Part shown: piece by piece, positions 7,203 through 15,557 of the stretch
Position numbering within the stretch: the stretch's first letter is position 1
How the letters are laid out: each line of letters opens with the position of its first letter
NCBI GenBank assembly: GCA_023248955.1
Contig: JAHFDP010000012.1
Span: 1 to 64,000 of the forward strand
From: Deltaproteobacteria bacterium
GTDB lineage: Bacteria > Myxococcota > Myxococcia > Myxococcales > JAHFDP01
Length of the DNA stretch: 64,000 nt
Direction: 5' to 3'
Position numbers and translations under genes: made by a program
The notes under the pieces: generated by a model
Told to the model about the DNA's origin: nothing
Database searches by the model: none
Seen by the model: only the letters and a program-made list of their open reading frames with translations

Positions 7203-8348
7203 CTAGCCCTCCCCCGCAAAGGGGGGAGGGGATACTTCAGGAGGGGACACTTCAGGAGGGGCCGCTTCAGGGTAGGGGGAAATCGTTTTATTCCACTGAA
7301 TATATCGGTCCCGATCTGGATCCCATTCGTCCCAGGTCGGAATCGTCTCCAACTTTCCCAACAGCACCTCCGGCACCAGCCCCGGCACGATGAACGCCTT
7401 CTGCCGATGCAGCGGATAGGGATTGCGCAGATCGAATCCGAGCACGCCCAGCACCGACCGGGCGATGGTCCAGCTGGCGCGCGCGTTCCAGCCGTGCGCG
7501 ATCTTGATCACCACGCCAAGCCCCTCGGGAAAATCGGGATGCACGACGGAGAGCCCGAGCAACCCGTCCGCGCCCTCTTTCGCGAGGACGCGGCCTTCGC
7601 ACGCTTTGAGAATCGTGCTGTCGAGACGGTTGAAGCCGCCCACAAGATCGGGATGGCGCATCATCGCTTCCCAGATCCAGTCGTCGTCGCGGTGCGCCGA
7701 GAGCGACGCGAAGAGCACCGCCAGCTCCGAAACCGTGTTCGAGGCCGTCGGCAATCCACAACCATCGCGCGCGATCCTAAGCGGAGTCCAATCCGCGCCC
7801 AACTGACCCCGTATTACATCCAATAGCGATTGAAATACACGGTGACTCGGCAACGTATAGCCCGCGCGCGACCAGCCAAGCAGCCGGCAGCCGAGCAGAA
7901 TCGCGGCATGCTCGCCCGAGCAGCAGTGGTACCAGCGCCGCGGGCGCCGCACCTGCCTACCAAATTGCACCAGCGGAACGTCGAGCGGCGTCTGCATGAG
8001 CCCGCGCTCCGACTCGGCGAGCAGCGACTGTGCCGCGGCCACATGTTCGACGTCGCCGTTATGGCTCGAACAAGCGATAGCCTTCTGCCGCCAATCGGTG
8101 ACCGGCGCCAGTGCCTCCGCAAACACCTTCATCATAAGCGGCTTCATCATGCTGCGGCCGTAGCAGAGAACGTTTCCGCCGAAGGAGTGAATGAGCTTGC
8201 CGCCGTTGGCCCAGGCCACCGCGCCGTGAACCGTGGTCTCCGAAATATCGTTGCGCCGGTAGTCGACGAGCGGCTCCCACTCGACGTCGCGTCCAGTGGG
8301 AATTCCCGGCGCGCGGACGCCGAGCGGGCTTGCCGGATACAGACTCAT
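7203..8348 (-). CDS. asparaginase II-family amidohydrolase with repeat-derived C-terminal tail
   Basis: A 381-residue protein of the Rhizobium-type asparaginase family (PF06089-like). Family motifs seen are GRSMMKPL (~64), HNGDVEH (~96), CSGEHAAIL (~143) and RDGCGLPT (~190); these Ser-Lys-Cys motifs differ from E. coli-type asparaginases. The activity may be asparagine hydrolysis or cleavage of another amide made in this pathway. The last ~20 residues repeat PPEVS and end in FAGEG. They are encoded by a palindrome and tandem repeat (7207-7261) that also recurs as a family style elsewhere, so the natural C-terminus was probably overwritten or extended. The start at 8348 overlaps the flavin-oxidoreductase stop by 4 bases. 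Confidence 0.85.
   Translation of the reverse strand: MSLYPASPLGVRAPGIPTGRDVEWEPLVDYRRNDISETTVHGAVAWANGGKLIHSFGGNVLCYGRSMMKPLMMKVFAEALAPVTDWRQKAIACSSHNGDVEHVAAAQSLLAESERGLMQTPLDVPLVQFGRQVRRPRRWYHCCSGEHAAILLGCRLLGWSRAGYTLPSHRVFQSLLDVIRGQLGADWTPLRIARDGCGLPTASNTVSELAVLFASLSAHRDDDWIWEAMMRHPDLVGGFNRLDSTILKACEGRVLAKEGADGLLGLSVVHPDFPEGLGVVIKIAHGWNARASWTIARSVLGVLGFDLRNPYPLHRQKAFIVPGLVPEVLLGKLETIPTWDEWDPDRDRYIQWNKTISPYPEAAPPEVSPPEVSPPPFAGEG
7207..7261 (+). repeat. palindrome plus tandem repeat at the asparaginase-family gene end
   Basis: CCCTCCCCC (7207-7215) pairs perfectly with GGGGGAGGG (7222-7230). Two exact copies of ACTTCAGGAGGGG follow at 7234-7246 and 7249-7261, with a decayed third copy after them. 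The repeat codes for the PPEVS tail of the minus-strand asparaginase-family protein and holds its stop codon. Confidence 0.8.
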
Positions 8349-9565
8349 AACGCCGTCCCGAGCCGCGGCACCACGCGTTCGGTGAATGCCGTCATGTTGC
8401 GAATCACGCGCGCGTTGTCGTGGTTGAAAAAATCGAACCAGAGCATCAAGCGATCGTCGGGATGAAAACGCGCTCGAAGTTGCGCCGCGATTTCGTCAGC
8501 GTCACCAATCACCGCGTTGTCGGCGGCCTCGTCGACTTTTTTCGGATCGAGCGTTCCCTCGAGTGCGGTCCAATAAGCCGAAAGCGCGGCGCGCGCTTCC
8601 ACGCGAGCAGCCGCGCGACGCGCCTCGACCGAAAGATCATGTTCTTCGTTGAGGAACACCAGCACCGTGCGCGGCATGTTGCTGCGTCGCCACGGGCCGC
8701 CGGAGGGATGATAAGTGCGCGTCAGCCGTCGATGCGTGTCCTCGATGATCTCGGGCTTGGTGATGGAGAGATTGAAAATCCCCACCGGACCAATCGCCTG
8801 CACTTCTTCTTGAAGCCGCGGATCGTGCGAACCCAGCATCGGGACAACCAGTTCGCGTCGAAAATCTTGCGGAATGATTTTCAATTTTTCGAACGACCAG
8901 CGGCGCGGCACTTCGATCGCCGCGCTGCTCGAGCCAGCGGCTTCTTGCACGCGCGCCCAATCGGCGTCGCTGCGAAAATCGGCGCGCGACAATTTCGTCG
9001 GACGCACGTTTTCGCTCGACAGCGTGTCGCCACGGACGAGCCGCAAGAAAACTTCCGCGGCCTCGGCGAAAATTTTTCCTTTGAGGGCTGGCCAAGCGGC
9101 TTCTTCCACGGCGCTGCGCGGAACGATACCCGAAGCGCGGTTGATGAAATCGAAGCGTCCCGCCGCGATGCCGACGTGAATGCGCCGTCGCTCGACCGGA
9201 TCGAGTCCGTGCAACGCCGTGAAGGCTGCCACACGTTCCGCTGCCGCGACCGGACCACCGTTGCAGAGAATGTTCATCACCGCTGAGCCGGTTTCGATAC
9301 GGCGCGTGCGACGAAACACCTGATGCGAGAGCTGCAAGAAATCAACGTTGAGACCGACCTCACCCTGCCAGCTGGGAATCACCGGATGCGCGTGCGACTT
9401 CTGCACTTCGCTGGAAAGGTGCGACTCGGCAATCCAGGCCACGCCGTAACCGAGCGCGTCGGCCGCTTCGACCTGCGCGAAGAAGTTGCGAAACATCTCC
9501 GCTTCGCTCGGCAGGTAACCGGCGACCGGCGTCTGGCTGATGGAGAAAAAGACGTTGAAGTTCAC
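8345..9565 (-). CDS. LLM-class (luciferase-like) flavin-dependent oxidoreductase
   Basis: A 406-residue bacterial-luciferase-superfamily protein. The TIM-barrel pattern is clear: an N-terminal strand (MNFNVFFSIS), the AWIAESHLS segment near residue 44, IETGSAVMNILCNGGPVAAAERVA near residue 91, and a C-terminal DRLMLWFDFFNHD. Such enzymes use reduced FMN to oxygenate or reduce small molecules. In this operon it may hydroxylate or open an aromatic or amide intermediate, but no substrate can be read from the sequence. The GTG start at 9565 has AGGA about 8 bases upstream. It overlaps the amidohydrolase by 4 bases, which suggests the two act in consecutive steps. Confidence 0.88.
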   Translation of the reverse strand: MNFNVFFSISQTPVAGYLPSEAEMFRNFFAQVEAADALGYGVAWIAESHLSSEVQKSHAHPVIPSWQGEVGLNVDFLQLSHQVFRRTRRIETGSAVMNILCNGGPVAAAERVAAFTALHGLDPVERRRIHVGIAAGRFDFINRASGIVPRSAVEEAAWPALKGKIFAEAAEVFLRLVRGDTLSSENVRPTKLSRADFRSDADWARVQEAAGSSSAAIEVPRRWSFEKLKIIPQDFRRELVVPMLGSHDPRLQEEVQAIGPVGIFNLSITKPEIIEDTHRRLTRTYHPSGGPWRRSNMPRTVLVFLNEEHDLSVEARRAAARVEARAALSAYWTALEGTLDPKKVDEAADNAVIGDADEIAAQLRARFHPDDRLMLWFDFFNHDNARVIRNMTAFTERVVPRLGTAL

Positions 9566-9575
9566 GTATTACATC

Positions 9576-10367
9576 CTATATACTTTGTAATCTTCCGCCG
9601 TCGACCGCCAGGCTCTGCCCGCGAATGAACGACGCCGCCGGCGAAACCAAGAACGCGATAGCCGCTGCGATCTCTTCGGGTCGCGCCAGTCGTGCTTCCG
9701 GAACCGCCGCGATCCATCCCGCTTCGATCTCCGCGATCGATCGACCCGTGCGCTTGGCCGTAAATTCGCCGAGCTCCGTGAGCCGCTCGGTCGCCGTGTA
9801 ACCGGGCAAAATGTTGTTGATGGTCACGCCCGGAGGCAGCTCGCGCGCCAGCGTCTTCGACCAACCCGCCATGGCGGCACGCACCGTGTTGCCGACTCCG
9901 ACACCAGCGATCGGCTCGCGCATCGAGGTGGAAAGTACATTCACGATACGCCCGAAACCGGCGGCGCGCATGCCCGGAACGGTTGCGCGCACGAGCAGAT
10001 GCGCGGAGAGGAGCACGCCGCCAAAGCCCTTCTGCAAATCAGCTTCGGTGACGTCGAGTAGACTCTTCGGCGCTGGACCACCGTTGTTGTTGACGAGCAC
10101 GTGAACGGGGCCGTGATCGCGCACCAGGGCGTCCACCGCGCTCTGCAACGCGGTGCGATCATCGAGATCGATCGCCAAGTAGCGCGCATCGCTCGCACCG
10201 GCGACGCGCAACTGCGGCAACAATTTTTCGAGCGCATCGCGGCGCCGCGCGAGCACCGTCACCTGCGCGCCAAGCGAAGCAATGGCAAGTGCAGCCGCTC
10301 GTCCGATACCCGCGCTCGCACCAGTCACCAGTGCGTGTCGCGATTTCAGTTGGAGATCGAGACCCAT
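9576..10367 (-). CDS. atypical short-chain dehydrogenase/reductase
   Basis: A 263-residue SDR with the NAD(P)-binding motif TGASAGIGR (residues 15-23) and NNNGG in the fourth strand (~91). The usual Ser-Tyr-Lys active site is altered: after the Ser in VLSTSMREP the region reads GVGNTVRAAMAGWSKTLA, with Asn and Arg where most SDRs have Tyr and Lys. This matches an SDR subgroup with S-N-x-x-R in that place, so the reaction may differ from standard alcohol/ketone chemistry. The start at 10367 leaves a normal-length protein; a longer upstream reading would run into the selenoprotein gene, which ends 61 bases before. The gene heads the main run of catabolic genes. Confidence 0.87.
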   Translation of the reverse strand: MGLDLQLKSRHALVTGASAGIGRAAALAIASLGAQVTVLARRRDALEKLLPQLRVAGASDARYLAIDLDDRTALQSAVDALVRDHGPVHVLVNNNGGPAPKSLLDVTEADLQKGFGGVLLSAHLLVRATVPGMRAAGFGRIVNVLSTSMREPIAGVGVGNTVRAAMAGWSKTLARELPPGVTINNILPGYTATERLTELGEFTAKRTGRSIAEIEAGWIAAVPEARLARPEEIAAAIAFLVSPAASFIRGQSLAVDGGRLQSI

Positions 10368-10407
10368 GGCGCTCGTGAATAACTCAGGCGGCGCCTCTTG
10401 GCGAGCG

Positions 10408-10426
10408 TCCGGCGGCACGCGCCGGA
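10408..10426 (-). promoter_or_regulatory. candidate bacterial SECIS hairpin 2
   Basis: A perfect 7-bp stem (TCCGGCG/CGCCGGA on the minus strand) with loop CGTGC. The loop G lies 20 bases downstream of the second in-frame UGA (10438-10440), within the 16-37 base window described for bacterial SECIS elements. It sits just past the proposed terminal UGA, in the untranslated space before the SDR gene, so its pairing is not explained by protein coding. Confidence 0.65.
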
Positions 10427-10428
10427 AG

Positions 10429-10653
10429 TCAGACGGTTCAAGTCTTTCCGTCCCAACCGATCGTGACCTGCCCATTGCGCACGATGACTGGCGCACACCG
10501 CTCGCCCCCGTTGAGCTTCTTCATCGTCGCGAACGCGACGCGATCGCGATGCACGTCGAAGTAGCGAATCGTCGCCGATTTTCCGAGCGCCTCACGGGCG
10601 CGTGTCGTGTGCGGTCAAGTATCCGTTCCATAGATCAAAATTTCGTCGGCCAT
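10429..10653 (-). CDS. UXX-star-type glutaredoxin-fold selenoprotein with two UGA-encoded selenocysteines
   Basis: Read with UGA as Sec (U), the minus strand encodes 74 residues. The protein begins MADEILIYGTDT-U-PHTTR, a glutaredoxin first strand followed by U-P-H-T where glutaredoxins have C-P-x-C/T. It continues through a second strand (ATIRYFDV), helix, the cis-Pro strand APVIV and QVTIGWDG, and ends KT-U-T-V-stop. The two UGAs are at 10615-10617 (U13) and 10438-10440 (U72); the terminal UGA is at 10429-10431. The ATG has a strong AGGAG site 6 bases upstream. Each UGA has a hairpin with loop G at +20. From memory, small 'UXX-star' (seleno)proteins with Sec three positions from the stop are a known family; I could not check this. 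A plain reading gives only 12 codons. The 5' end overlaps the PilZ gene by 62 bases in another frame. Confidence 0.8.
10587..10601 (-). promoter_or_regulatory. candidate bacterial SECIS hairpin 1
   Basis: A 5-bp perfect stem (GCGCC/GGCGC on the minus strand) with loop CGTGA. The loop G is 20 bases downstream of the first in-frame UGA (10615-10617), the same distance as in hairpin 2, and both loops share C-G-U-G at +19 to +22. The helix lies inside the coding sequence just after the UGA, as expected for SelB-dependent recoding in bacteria. Confidence 0.6.
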
Positions 10654-11374
10654 GGACGACTCCTAGCGAATTCGGAACCGCAATGAACCTACCCAGCCCG
10701 TGCAGGCAGTCGCAAGCCTTTGCGTGATGGACCTCGCGCGCCCGTGTCCACTCTTCGCGCGCCGCTTGCCACAACTTCACCGCACCGCGAACGCTCGGTC
10801 CGTCGCCCGCACGAAATTCCAAACCGGCTTCGTCGCCTGCCGTCCAAGCGACGCGCGCAATCGCGGGACCGTCGATCCACTGTTTTCGCGGGAACGGCGC
10901 GAGCTCCAACCGATCGCCCACCCGTCCATTCGCGCCCGCAAGCAGCGCGCCGCTGATGCCCACATCGAGGAGCCGTGCGATTTTCGCTGGACGATCGCCG
11001 CACCGAATCCTCACCAGCTGATTGGTGGCGATGCGCCGATGGCGACGACCGGCGGTTCCCTCCGGCAAGCTCCAATGCTCGAGAAAATACGTCGCCGAAA
11101 AAGTGAGCCACGTCCCGTTCGTCGACTTCCGCTCTTTGGCGAGCGCGTTTCCGCGCAAGATGGTCCGCTGCTCCGTGCTACGGCAGGCGATCTCCAAAAT
11201 GACCGGAGCGCCCTTCGCGACACTCATTGTTGGGTCGGGAAAAAAGAGCAGGGCGCGCTGATCCTCCAATAGGAAATGCCGCAAAATCTGAGCTGGCGAA
11301 TCGAATTGGTAACGCAACAGCGTTACGCCGCGCGGTGAGGTTTTTTCCGTGGCCAGTGCGCGTGAAGCGGACAT
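10592..11374 (-). CDS. PilZ-domain protein (cyclic-di-GMP binding)
   Basis: A 260-residue protein. The second half carries the PilZ signature: RRHRR (~117) followed about 25 residues later by LLDVGISGALL, the D-x-G-x-x-G element that contacts cyclic di-GMP. The first half (~1-105) is a divergent beta-domain like those that precede PilZ in myxobacterial proteins. Role: a cyclic-di-GMP effector in motility or surface control; the partner is unknown. The ATG at 11374 is preferred to the upstream in-frame GTG at 11395 (GGGAG about 11 bases before it). The C-terminal ~20 codons overlap the selenoprotein start in a different frame, so the two may be translationally coupled. Confidence 0.85.
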   Translation of the reverse strand: MSASRALATEKTSPRGVTLLRYQFDSPAQILRHFLLEDQRALLFFPDPTMSVAKGAPVILEIACRSTEQRTILRGNALAKERKSTNGTWLTFSATYFLEHWSLPEGTAGRRHRRIATNQLVRIRCGDRPAKIARLLDVGISGALLAGANGRVGDRLELAPFPRKQWIDGPAIARVAWTAGDEAGLEFRAGDGPSVRGAVKLWQAAREEWTRAREVHHAKACDCLHGLGRFIAVPNSLGVVHGRRNFDLWNGYLTAHDTRP

Positions 11375-11521
11375 TGTTACCGGATCTCCCGCCACACATG
11401 ACGTTGTGCGGCACCGAGATCAGCAACTTGCAAACCTCACGCCAGGCCGCTTCGCGCGTACCGTGCGCTACGTATGCGTCAAAATGATGATTGCCTGAAA
11501 AAAATGTTTTAACGCAACCGG

Positions 11522-14356
11522 TCAAGAACTTTTTTGCGCATCCATCAGCTGCTTCAGCACAAACGGCAAAATGCCGCCGCTCTTGAAGTACTCCACCTCA
11601 ATCGGCGTATCGATGCGCACGGTGACCGGCACCTTTTGCGTGCTGCCGGCGTGACGGTTGATCACCAGCGTGGCGTCCTGCAGCGGTTTCAGCATAGGCA
11701 CCATCAAATCGAACGTCTCCGTTCCGTCGAGCTTGAGCAACGTTGCGTCCACGCCCTCCTGGAACTGGCAGGGCAACACGCCCATGCCAACCAGGTTGCT
11801 GCGATGAATGCGCTCGAACGATTTGGCGACGACCGCGCGCACGCCGAGCAACCGCGTTCCTTTGGCTGCCCAATCGCGCGAGCTGCCGGTGCCATACTCC
11901 GCACCGGCCAGCACAACCAGCGGCGTGTGCGTCTTCTCGTACTCCATTGCCGCGTCGTAAATCGACATCCGCTTGCCGCTCGGCTGGTGCACAGTGACAC
12001 TGCCCTCGACGCCCGGCACGAGCAGATTTTTGATGCGCACGTTGGCGAACGTTCCGCGCACCATCACGTCGTGATTGCCGCGGCGCGCGCCGTAGCTGTT
12101 GAAGTCCTCCGCCGGAACGCCGCGCTCACGCAGATGCACACCAGCCGCCGAGGAGGCTTTGATGTTGCCCGCTGGGCTGATGTGGTCGGTGGTCACCGAA
12201 TCGCCGAACACCGCCAGCGCGCGCGCACCGTGAATGTTACCAACCGTCGGCGCGCCGCCGCTCTCGAAAAACGGCGGTTCGCGAATGTAAGTCGACTCCA
12301 AATCCCACGCGTAGAGATGTCCGCTCGGCGCGGGAATGGCGTTCCACAACGTGCTCTCGCGCGTGAGATCGCGGTAATTTTCGCAGTACGACGCCGGGTC
12401 CATCGCGGCATCGGTGAGCGCGGCCACCTCGGCGGTGGTGGGCCAGATGTCGCGGAGAAAAACCGGCTTTCCATCTTTGCCGAGGCCGATCGAATCATGC
12501 GCCAGATCAATGTCCACGCGGCCCGCCAGCGCGAAGGCCACGACGAGCGGAGGGCTCATCAAAAAATTTGCTTTGATGCTTTGATGCACGCGCGCTTCGA
12601 AGTTGCGATTTCCCGAGAGCACGCTCGCCGCGACGACATCATGCTCGCCGAGAATTTTTTCGATGCGCGCGTCGAGCGGGCCGGAGTTGCCGATGCAGGT
12701 CGTGCAGCCGTAACCGACCAGATTGAACCCAAGTTGATCGAGATACGGCATCAAGCCAGTCTTCTCGAGGTAGGTCGTCACCACGCGCGATCCCGGCGCG
12801 AGCGACGTCTTCACTGTCGGCTTCACCGTGAGTCCGCGCTCGACGGCTTTCTTGGCGACCAAGCCCGCGGCCAACATCACGCCCGGGTTCGACGTGTTGG
12901 TGCAGCTGGTGATTGCGGCGATCAACACGTCTCCGTGTGACAGCGCGATGCCGCGCGTCTTCGCTTCCGAGGCCATCGCGCTGACGTAATCGGGCGTGGG
13001 ACGGTTGTTGACCATCTCGCCTTCCGTCTGTGGATTGACGCCGCGCGCTTTGGCGCTCTCGAGTCCGCCCGCGTCCTGCGATCCGCCGCCCTTCACGGAA
13101 CCGTTGGCGTGCTCAGCCCCGTCGTGAAAGCGCTGCCCGATCTCTTCTTTCGCTTTGCCGTAACCGTCGGGCGCGGGCTTTTGCAGCAGCTCGAGGAACT
13201 TCTCCTTCAGCCGTGGCAACTCGATGCGATCCTGCGGCCGCTTCGGCCCGGCCACGCTGGGCCTCACTTCTCCGAGATCCAACTCCACAACCTGCGTGTA
13301 GTCGCAGTCTCCTTTAGATGGGATCCCATACATTTGTTGTACTTTGTAATACGCCCGCACCAACTCCACCTGTTCGGTGCTGCGGCCGCTGGCCGCCAGG
13401 TAGCGGCAGGTGAGGTTGTCGACCGGGAAGAAGCCGACCGTCGCTCCGTACTCTGGCGCCATGTTGGCGATGGTGGCGCGCTCCGGCACAGGCAAGCTCG
13501 CCGCACCTTCACCGAAAAATTCGACCAGCTTTCCGACCACTTTGGCTTTGCGCAAAATCTCGGTGACCGTGAGCACCAGATCCGTCGCGGTCACGCCCTC
13601 GGTAAGCGCGCCTTTTAAATGAAACCCCACGACGTCGGGCATCAGCGTGTAGACCGGCTGACCCAGCATGGCCGCCTCGGCTTCGATTCCACCGACGCCC
13701 CAACCGACGATGCCGAGCCCGTTGATCATGGTGGTGTGCGAGTCGGTACCCACCAGCGTGTCGGGATAAGCGACGCCGTTTTTTTCGAAAATCCCCTGCG
13801 CCAAAAATTCCAAATTCACCTGGTGCACGATGCCCACGCCCGGCGGCACGATCTTCAGACGCTCGAAGGCCTGCATGCCCCATTTCAGAAATTCGTAGCG
13901 CGCGCGGTTGCGACGGAACTCGATACCCATGTTGAGCTGCAACGCATCGGGACTGCGCGCGTAGTCGACCTGCACCGAGTGATCGATGACCAGATCGACG
14001 GGAACGATCGGCTCTATTTTCAGTGGATCCTTGCCGGCGCGCTTCGCCGCGGCGCGCATGGCCGCGAGATCAACGATGAGCGGCACCCCCGTAAAATCCT
14101 GGAGAAGCACGCGCGAAACCACGAACGGCACTTCCGCGGTGCGCTTGGCGTTGGGCTGCCAACCGGCGAGCGCGCGAACATCCACTTCGCGAACACGCTG
14201 CCCATCGCAATTGCGCACCAGCGATTCCAACATCACGCGCAGCGAAACGGGAAGCCGAGAAATCTTGCCGAATCCACGCTGCTCGAGTTTGGGCAGCGAA
14301 TGAAATTTCAGCTCGCGGTTCCCCGCGCGAAAGGTGTCCAGCACGTCGAGCGTCAT
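11522..14356 (-). CDS. acnA: aconitate hydratase (aconitase A)
   Basis: A 944-residue aconitase of the AcnA/IRP type, interconverting citrate and isocitrate in the TCA cycle. The [4Fe-4S] cysteines are visible in [12 protein letters not shown] and [14 protein letters not shown]. The C-terminal swivel domain carries [17 protein letters not shown]. The length is slightly above the usual ~890 because of a Gly/Ala-rich insertion near residues 405-440. The ATG at 14356 is preceded by GGAGG-like sequence and lies 80 bases from the divergent ferredoxin start, so the two iron-sulfur genes share a promoter region. The isocitrate dehydrogenase gene is also in the window. Confidence 0.98.
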   Translation of the reverse strand: MTLDVLDTFRAGNRELKFHSLPKLEQRGFGKISRLPVSLRVMLESLVRNCDGQRVREVDVRALAGWQPNAKRTAEVPFVVSRVLLQDFTGVPLIVDLAAMRAAAKRAGKDPLKIEPIVPVDLVIDHSVQVDYARSPDALQLNMGIEFRRNRARYEFLKWGMQAFERLKIVPPGVGIVHQVNLEFLAQGIFEKNGVAYPDTLVGTDSHTTMINGLGIVGWGVGGIEAEAAMLGQPVYTLMPDVVGFHLKGALTEGVTATDLVLTVTEILRKAKVVGKLVEFFGEGAASLPVPERATIANMAPEYGATVGFFPVDNLTCRYLAASGRSTEQVELVRAYYKVQQMYGIPSKGDCDYTQVVELDLGEVRPSVAGPKRPQDRIELPRLKEKFLELLQKPAPDGYGKAKEEIGQRFHDGAEHANGSVKGGGSQDAGGLESAKARGVNPQTEGEMVNNRPTPDYVSAMASEAKTRGIALSHGDVLIAAITSCTNTSNPGVMLAAGLVAKKAVERGLTVKPTVKTSLAPGSRVVTTYLEKTGLMPYLDQLGFNLVGYGCTTCIGNSGPLDARIEKILGEHDVVAASVLSGNRNFEARVHQSIKANFLMSPPLVVAFALAGRVDIDLAHDSIGLGKDGKPVFLRDIWPTTAEVAALTDAAMDPASYCENYRDLTRESTLWNAIPAPSGHLYAWDLESTYIREPPFFESGGAPTVGNIHGARALAVFGDSVTTDHISPAGNIKASSAAGVHLRERGVPAEDFNSYGARRGNHDVMVRGTFANVRIKNLLVPGVEGSVTVHQPSGKRMSIYDAAMEYEKTHTPLVVLAGAEYGTGSSRDWAAKGTRLLGVRAVVAKSFERIHRSNLVGMGVLPCQFQEGVDATLLKLDGTETFDLMVPMLKPLQDATLVINRHAGSTQKVPVTVRIDTPIEVEYFKSGGILPFVLKQLMDAQKSS

Positions 14357-14436
14357 GGAAATTCCTCCTGGTGAGACGAACAGTAGACTTGGTCCGCCTC
14401 CGATGGCTAAATACGCTCCCCTGGAGGCGAACTACA

Positions 14437-14772
14437 ATGGCTTATATCGTCGCGGAACCGTGTGTGAAGTGTAAGTACACCGACTGCGTTTCGGTGTGCC
14501 CGGTGGACTGTTTTTACGAGGGCGCTAACTTCCTGGTCATCCATCCAGAAGAGTGCATCGACTGCGGCGCCTGTGTTCCCGAATGCCCGACGTTGGCCAT
14601 TTTTGCCGAGGATGATCTCCCGGAAAAATGGAAAGAGTGGACGGCCCTCAACGCGGATTACGCGACGAAGTGGCCCAACATCAACGCCAAGAAAGACGCG
14701 CTGCCCGAGGCCGACAAATGGAAAGCGGTTGAGAATAAGAAGGATCAGTTCGATCCGAATCCGGGCGGATAG
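14437..14772 (+). CDS. fdxA: 7Fe (3Fe-4S/4Fe-4S) ferredoxin FdxA
   Basis: A 111-residue FdxA-type ferredoxin. The N-terminus holds [18 protein letters not shown] and then [12 protein letters not shown], the spacing typical of bacterial 7Fe ferredoxins. The C-terminal ~50 residues ([18 protein letters not shown]) are the usual FdxA extension. It is a low-potential cytoplasmic electron carrier. The start at 14437 has GGAGG about 8 bases upstream; an earlier in-frame ATG at 14371 has no comparable site. It is divergent from aconitase and meets the PqqC-like gene tail-to-tail 3 bases later. Confidence 0.96.
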   Translation: MAYIVAEPCVKCKYTDCVSVCPVDCFYEGANFLVIHPEECIDCGACVPECPTLAIFAEDDLPEKWKEWTALNADYATKWPNINAKKDALPEADKWKAVENKKDQFDPNPGG

Positions 14773-14775
14773 CGT

Positions 14776-15528
14776 TCATTTCGCGGCCAACTTCTCGTCG
14801 ATTCCACACGCACGCGCCACGTCGTCGCGAAACGCCAGCCAGCGCGAAAGCGCTTCGCTGAGTGCTTTTTCAACCATGGGTTCGGTTTCCGTCGTCACGT
14901 AGCCGAGCACCATTTCCCACGCATCCGTGCGATGTCCGCCTTCCACGAGCTTGTGTACGCGCACCAGCTCCAACGCCGTGGGCGCAACGCCGTGAAAGCG
15001 CGCCAGCGGATGTCGAAGAATCGCCTTCGTGATCTCCCCGGCCGCGGCGGGTTTGTGCTGCGCGGCGAGCTCGCGACGCTCGTTGGCGCTTCCCTCGACA
15101 AACAGCGTGAGCGCCGCCGCACCCACGATCCAGGGCGTCGACCAACTCGCGCGATCCAAAAACGCGCGGTAAGCCGCCGCCGATGGAAGCAGCGTCACGT
15201 TCTCGAATTGCGCGCGCGAAAATCCGCAGCCTTCCATCATGCGCAAGAAGAGCTCGGGATGCGGCGCGGATTTGCTGATGCCGCCGGTCTGCTCTTCGTA
15301 AATATTTTCTGCCAACGCGGCGCACACCGACGCCGGCGGCGCATGGCCCAGCACGCGCGCCAGCATCACCGGAAAGTCGCGGACGTAGACGGCCCACTCC
15401 TGCTGAAAATGCGGCAAGAGGTTCGGCAACGGCACGCGGCCATTGGCAAACGCCGGCCAGGCCCAGTGGTTTTTTTTCTCGAGGACAACGAGCAAACGCT
15501 CGCGCAAAGCATCTTTGGAATCGATCAC
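14776..15528 (-). CDS. PqqC/heme-oxygenase-fold (TENA/PqqC superfamily) protein
   Basis: A 250-residue all-helical protein of the iron-containing redox-enzyme/PqqC-like group. Clues are the helix with HFQQEWAVYVRDFPVMLARVL and the motif ENIYEEQTGG (~78), a conserved Asn-x-x-x-Glu-Glu pattern that provides metal or substrate contacts. GHRTDAWEMVL near residue 205 carries another His. Related enzymes include CADD-like proteins that make p-aminobenzoate and PqqC; the reaction here is unknown. The GTG at 15528 gives the family length; upstream in-frame sequence overlaps the permease gene in another frame. It follows the ABC permease by 29 bases on the same strand. Confidence 0.75.
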   Translation of the reverse strand: MIDSKDALRERLLVVLEKKNHWAWPAFANGRVPLPNLLPHFQQEWAVYVRDFPVMLARVLGHAPPASVCAALAENIYEEQTGGISKSAPHPELFLRMMEGCGFSRAQFENVTLLPSAAAYRAFLDRASWSTPWIVGAAALTLFVEGSANERRELAAQHKPAAAGEITKAILRHPLARFHGVAPTALELVRVHKLVEGGHRTDAWEMVLGYVTTETEPMVEKALSEALSRWLAFRDDVARACGIDEKLAAK

Positions 15529-15557
15529 GGACCGAATTGTACCAGCTACCCGGCGCG

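Noticed and set aside
10438-10653. Reading the 10429-10653 gene as a pseudogene with nonsense mutations
   Set aside because: There is no frameshift, the ribosome-binding site is strong, both UGAs fall at redox positions and both have hairpins at the same distance. The window also holds tRNA-Sec. Random decay would not give this pattern.
11178-11525. 115-codon minus-strand frame across the PilZ start
   Set aside because: Its first part has plausible composition, but it overlaps the PilZ coding region in another frame, shows no family pattern and has no good ribosome-binding site.
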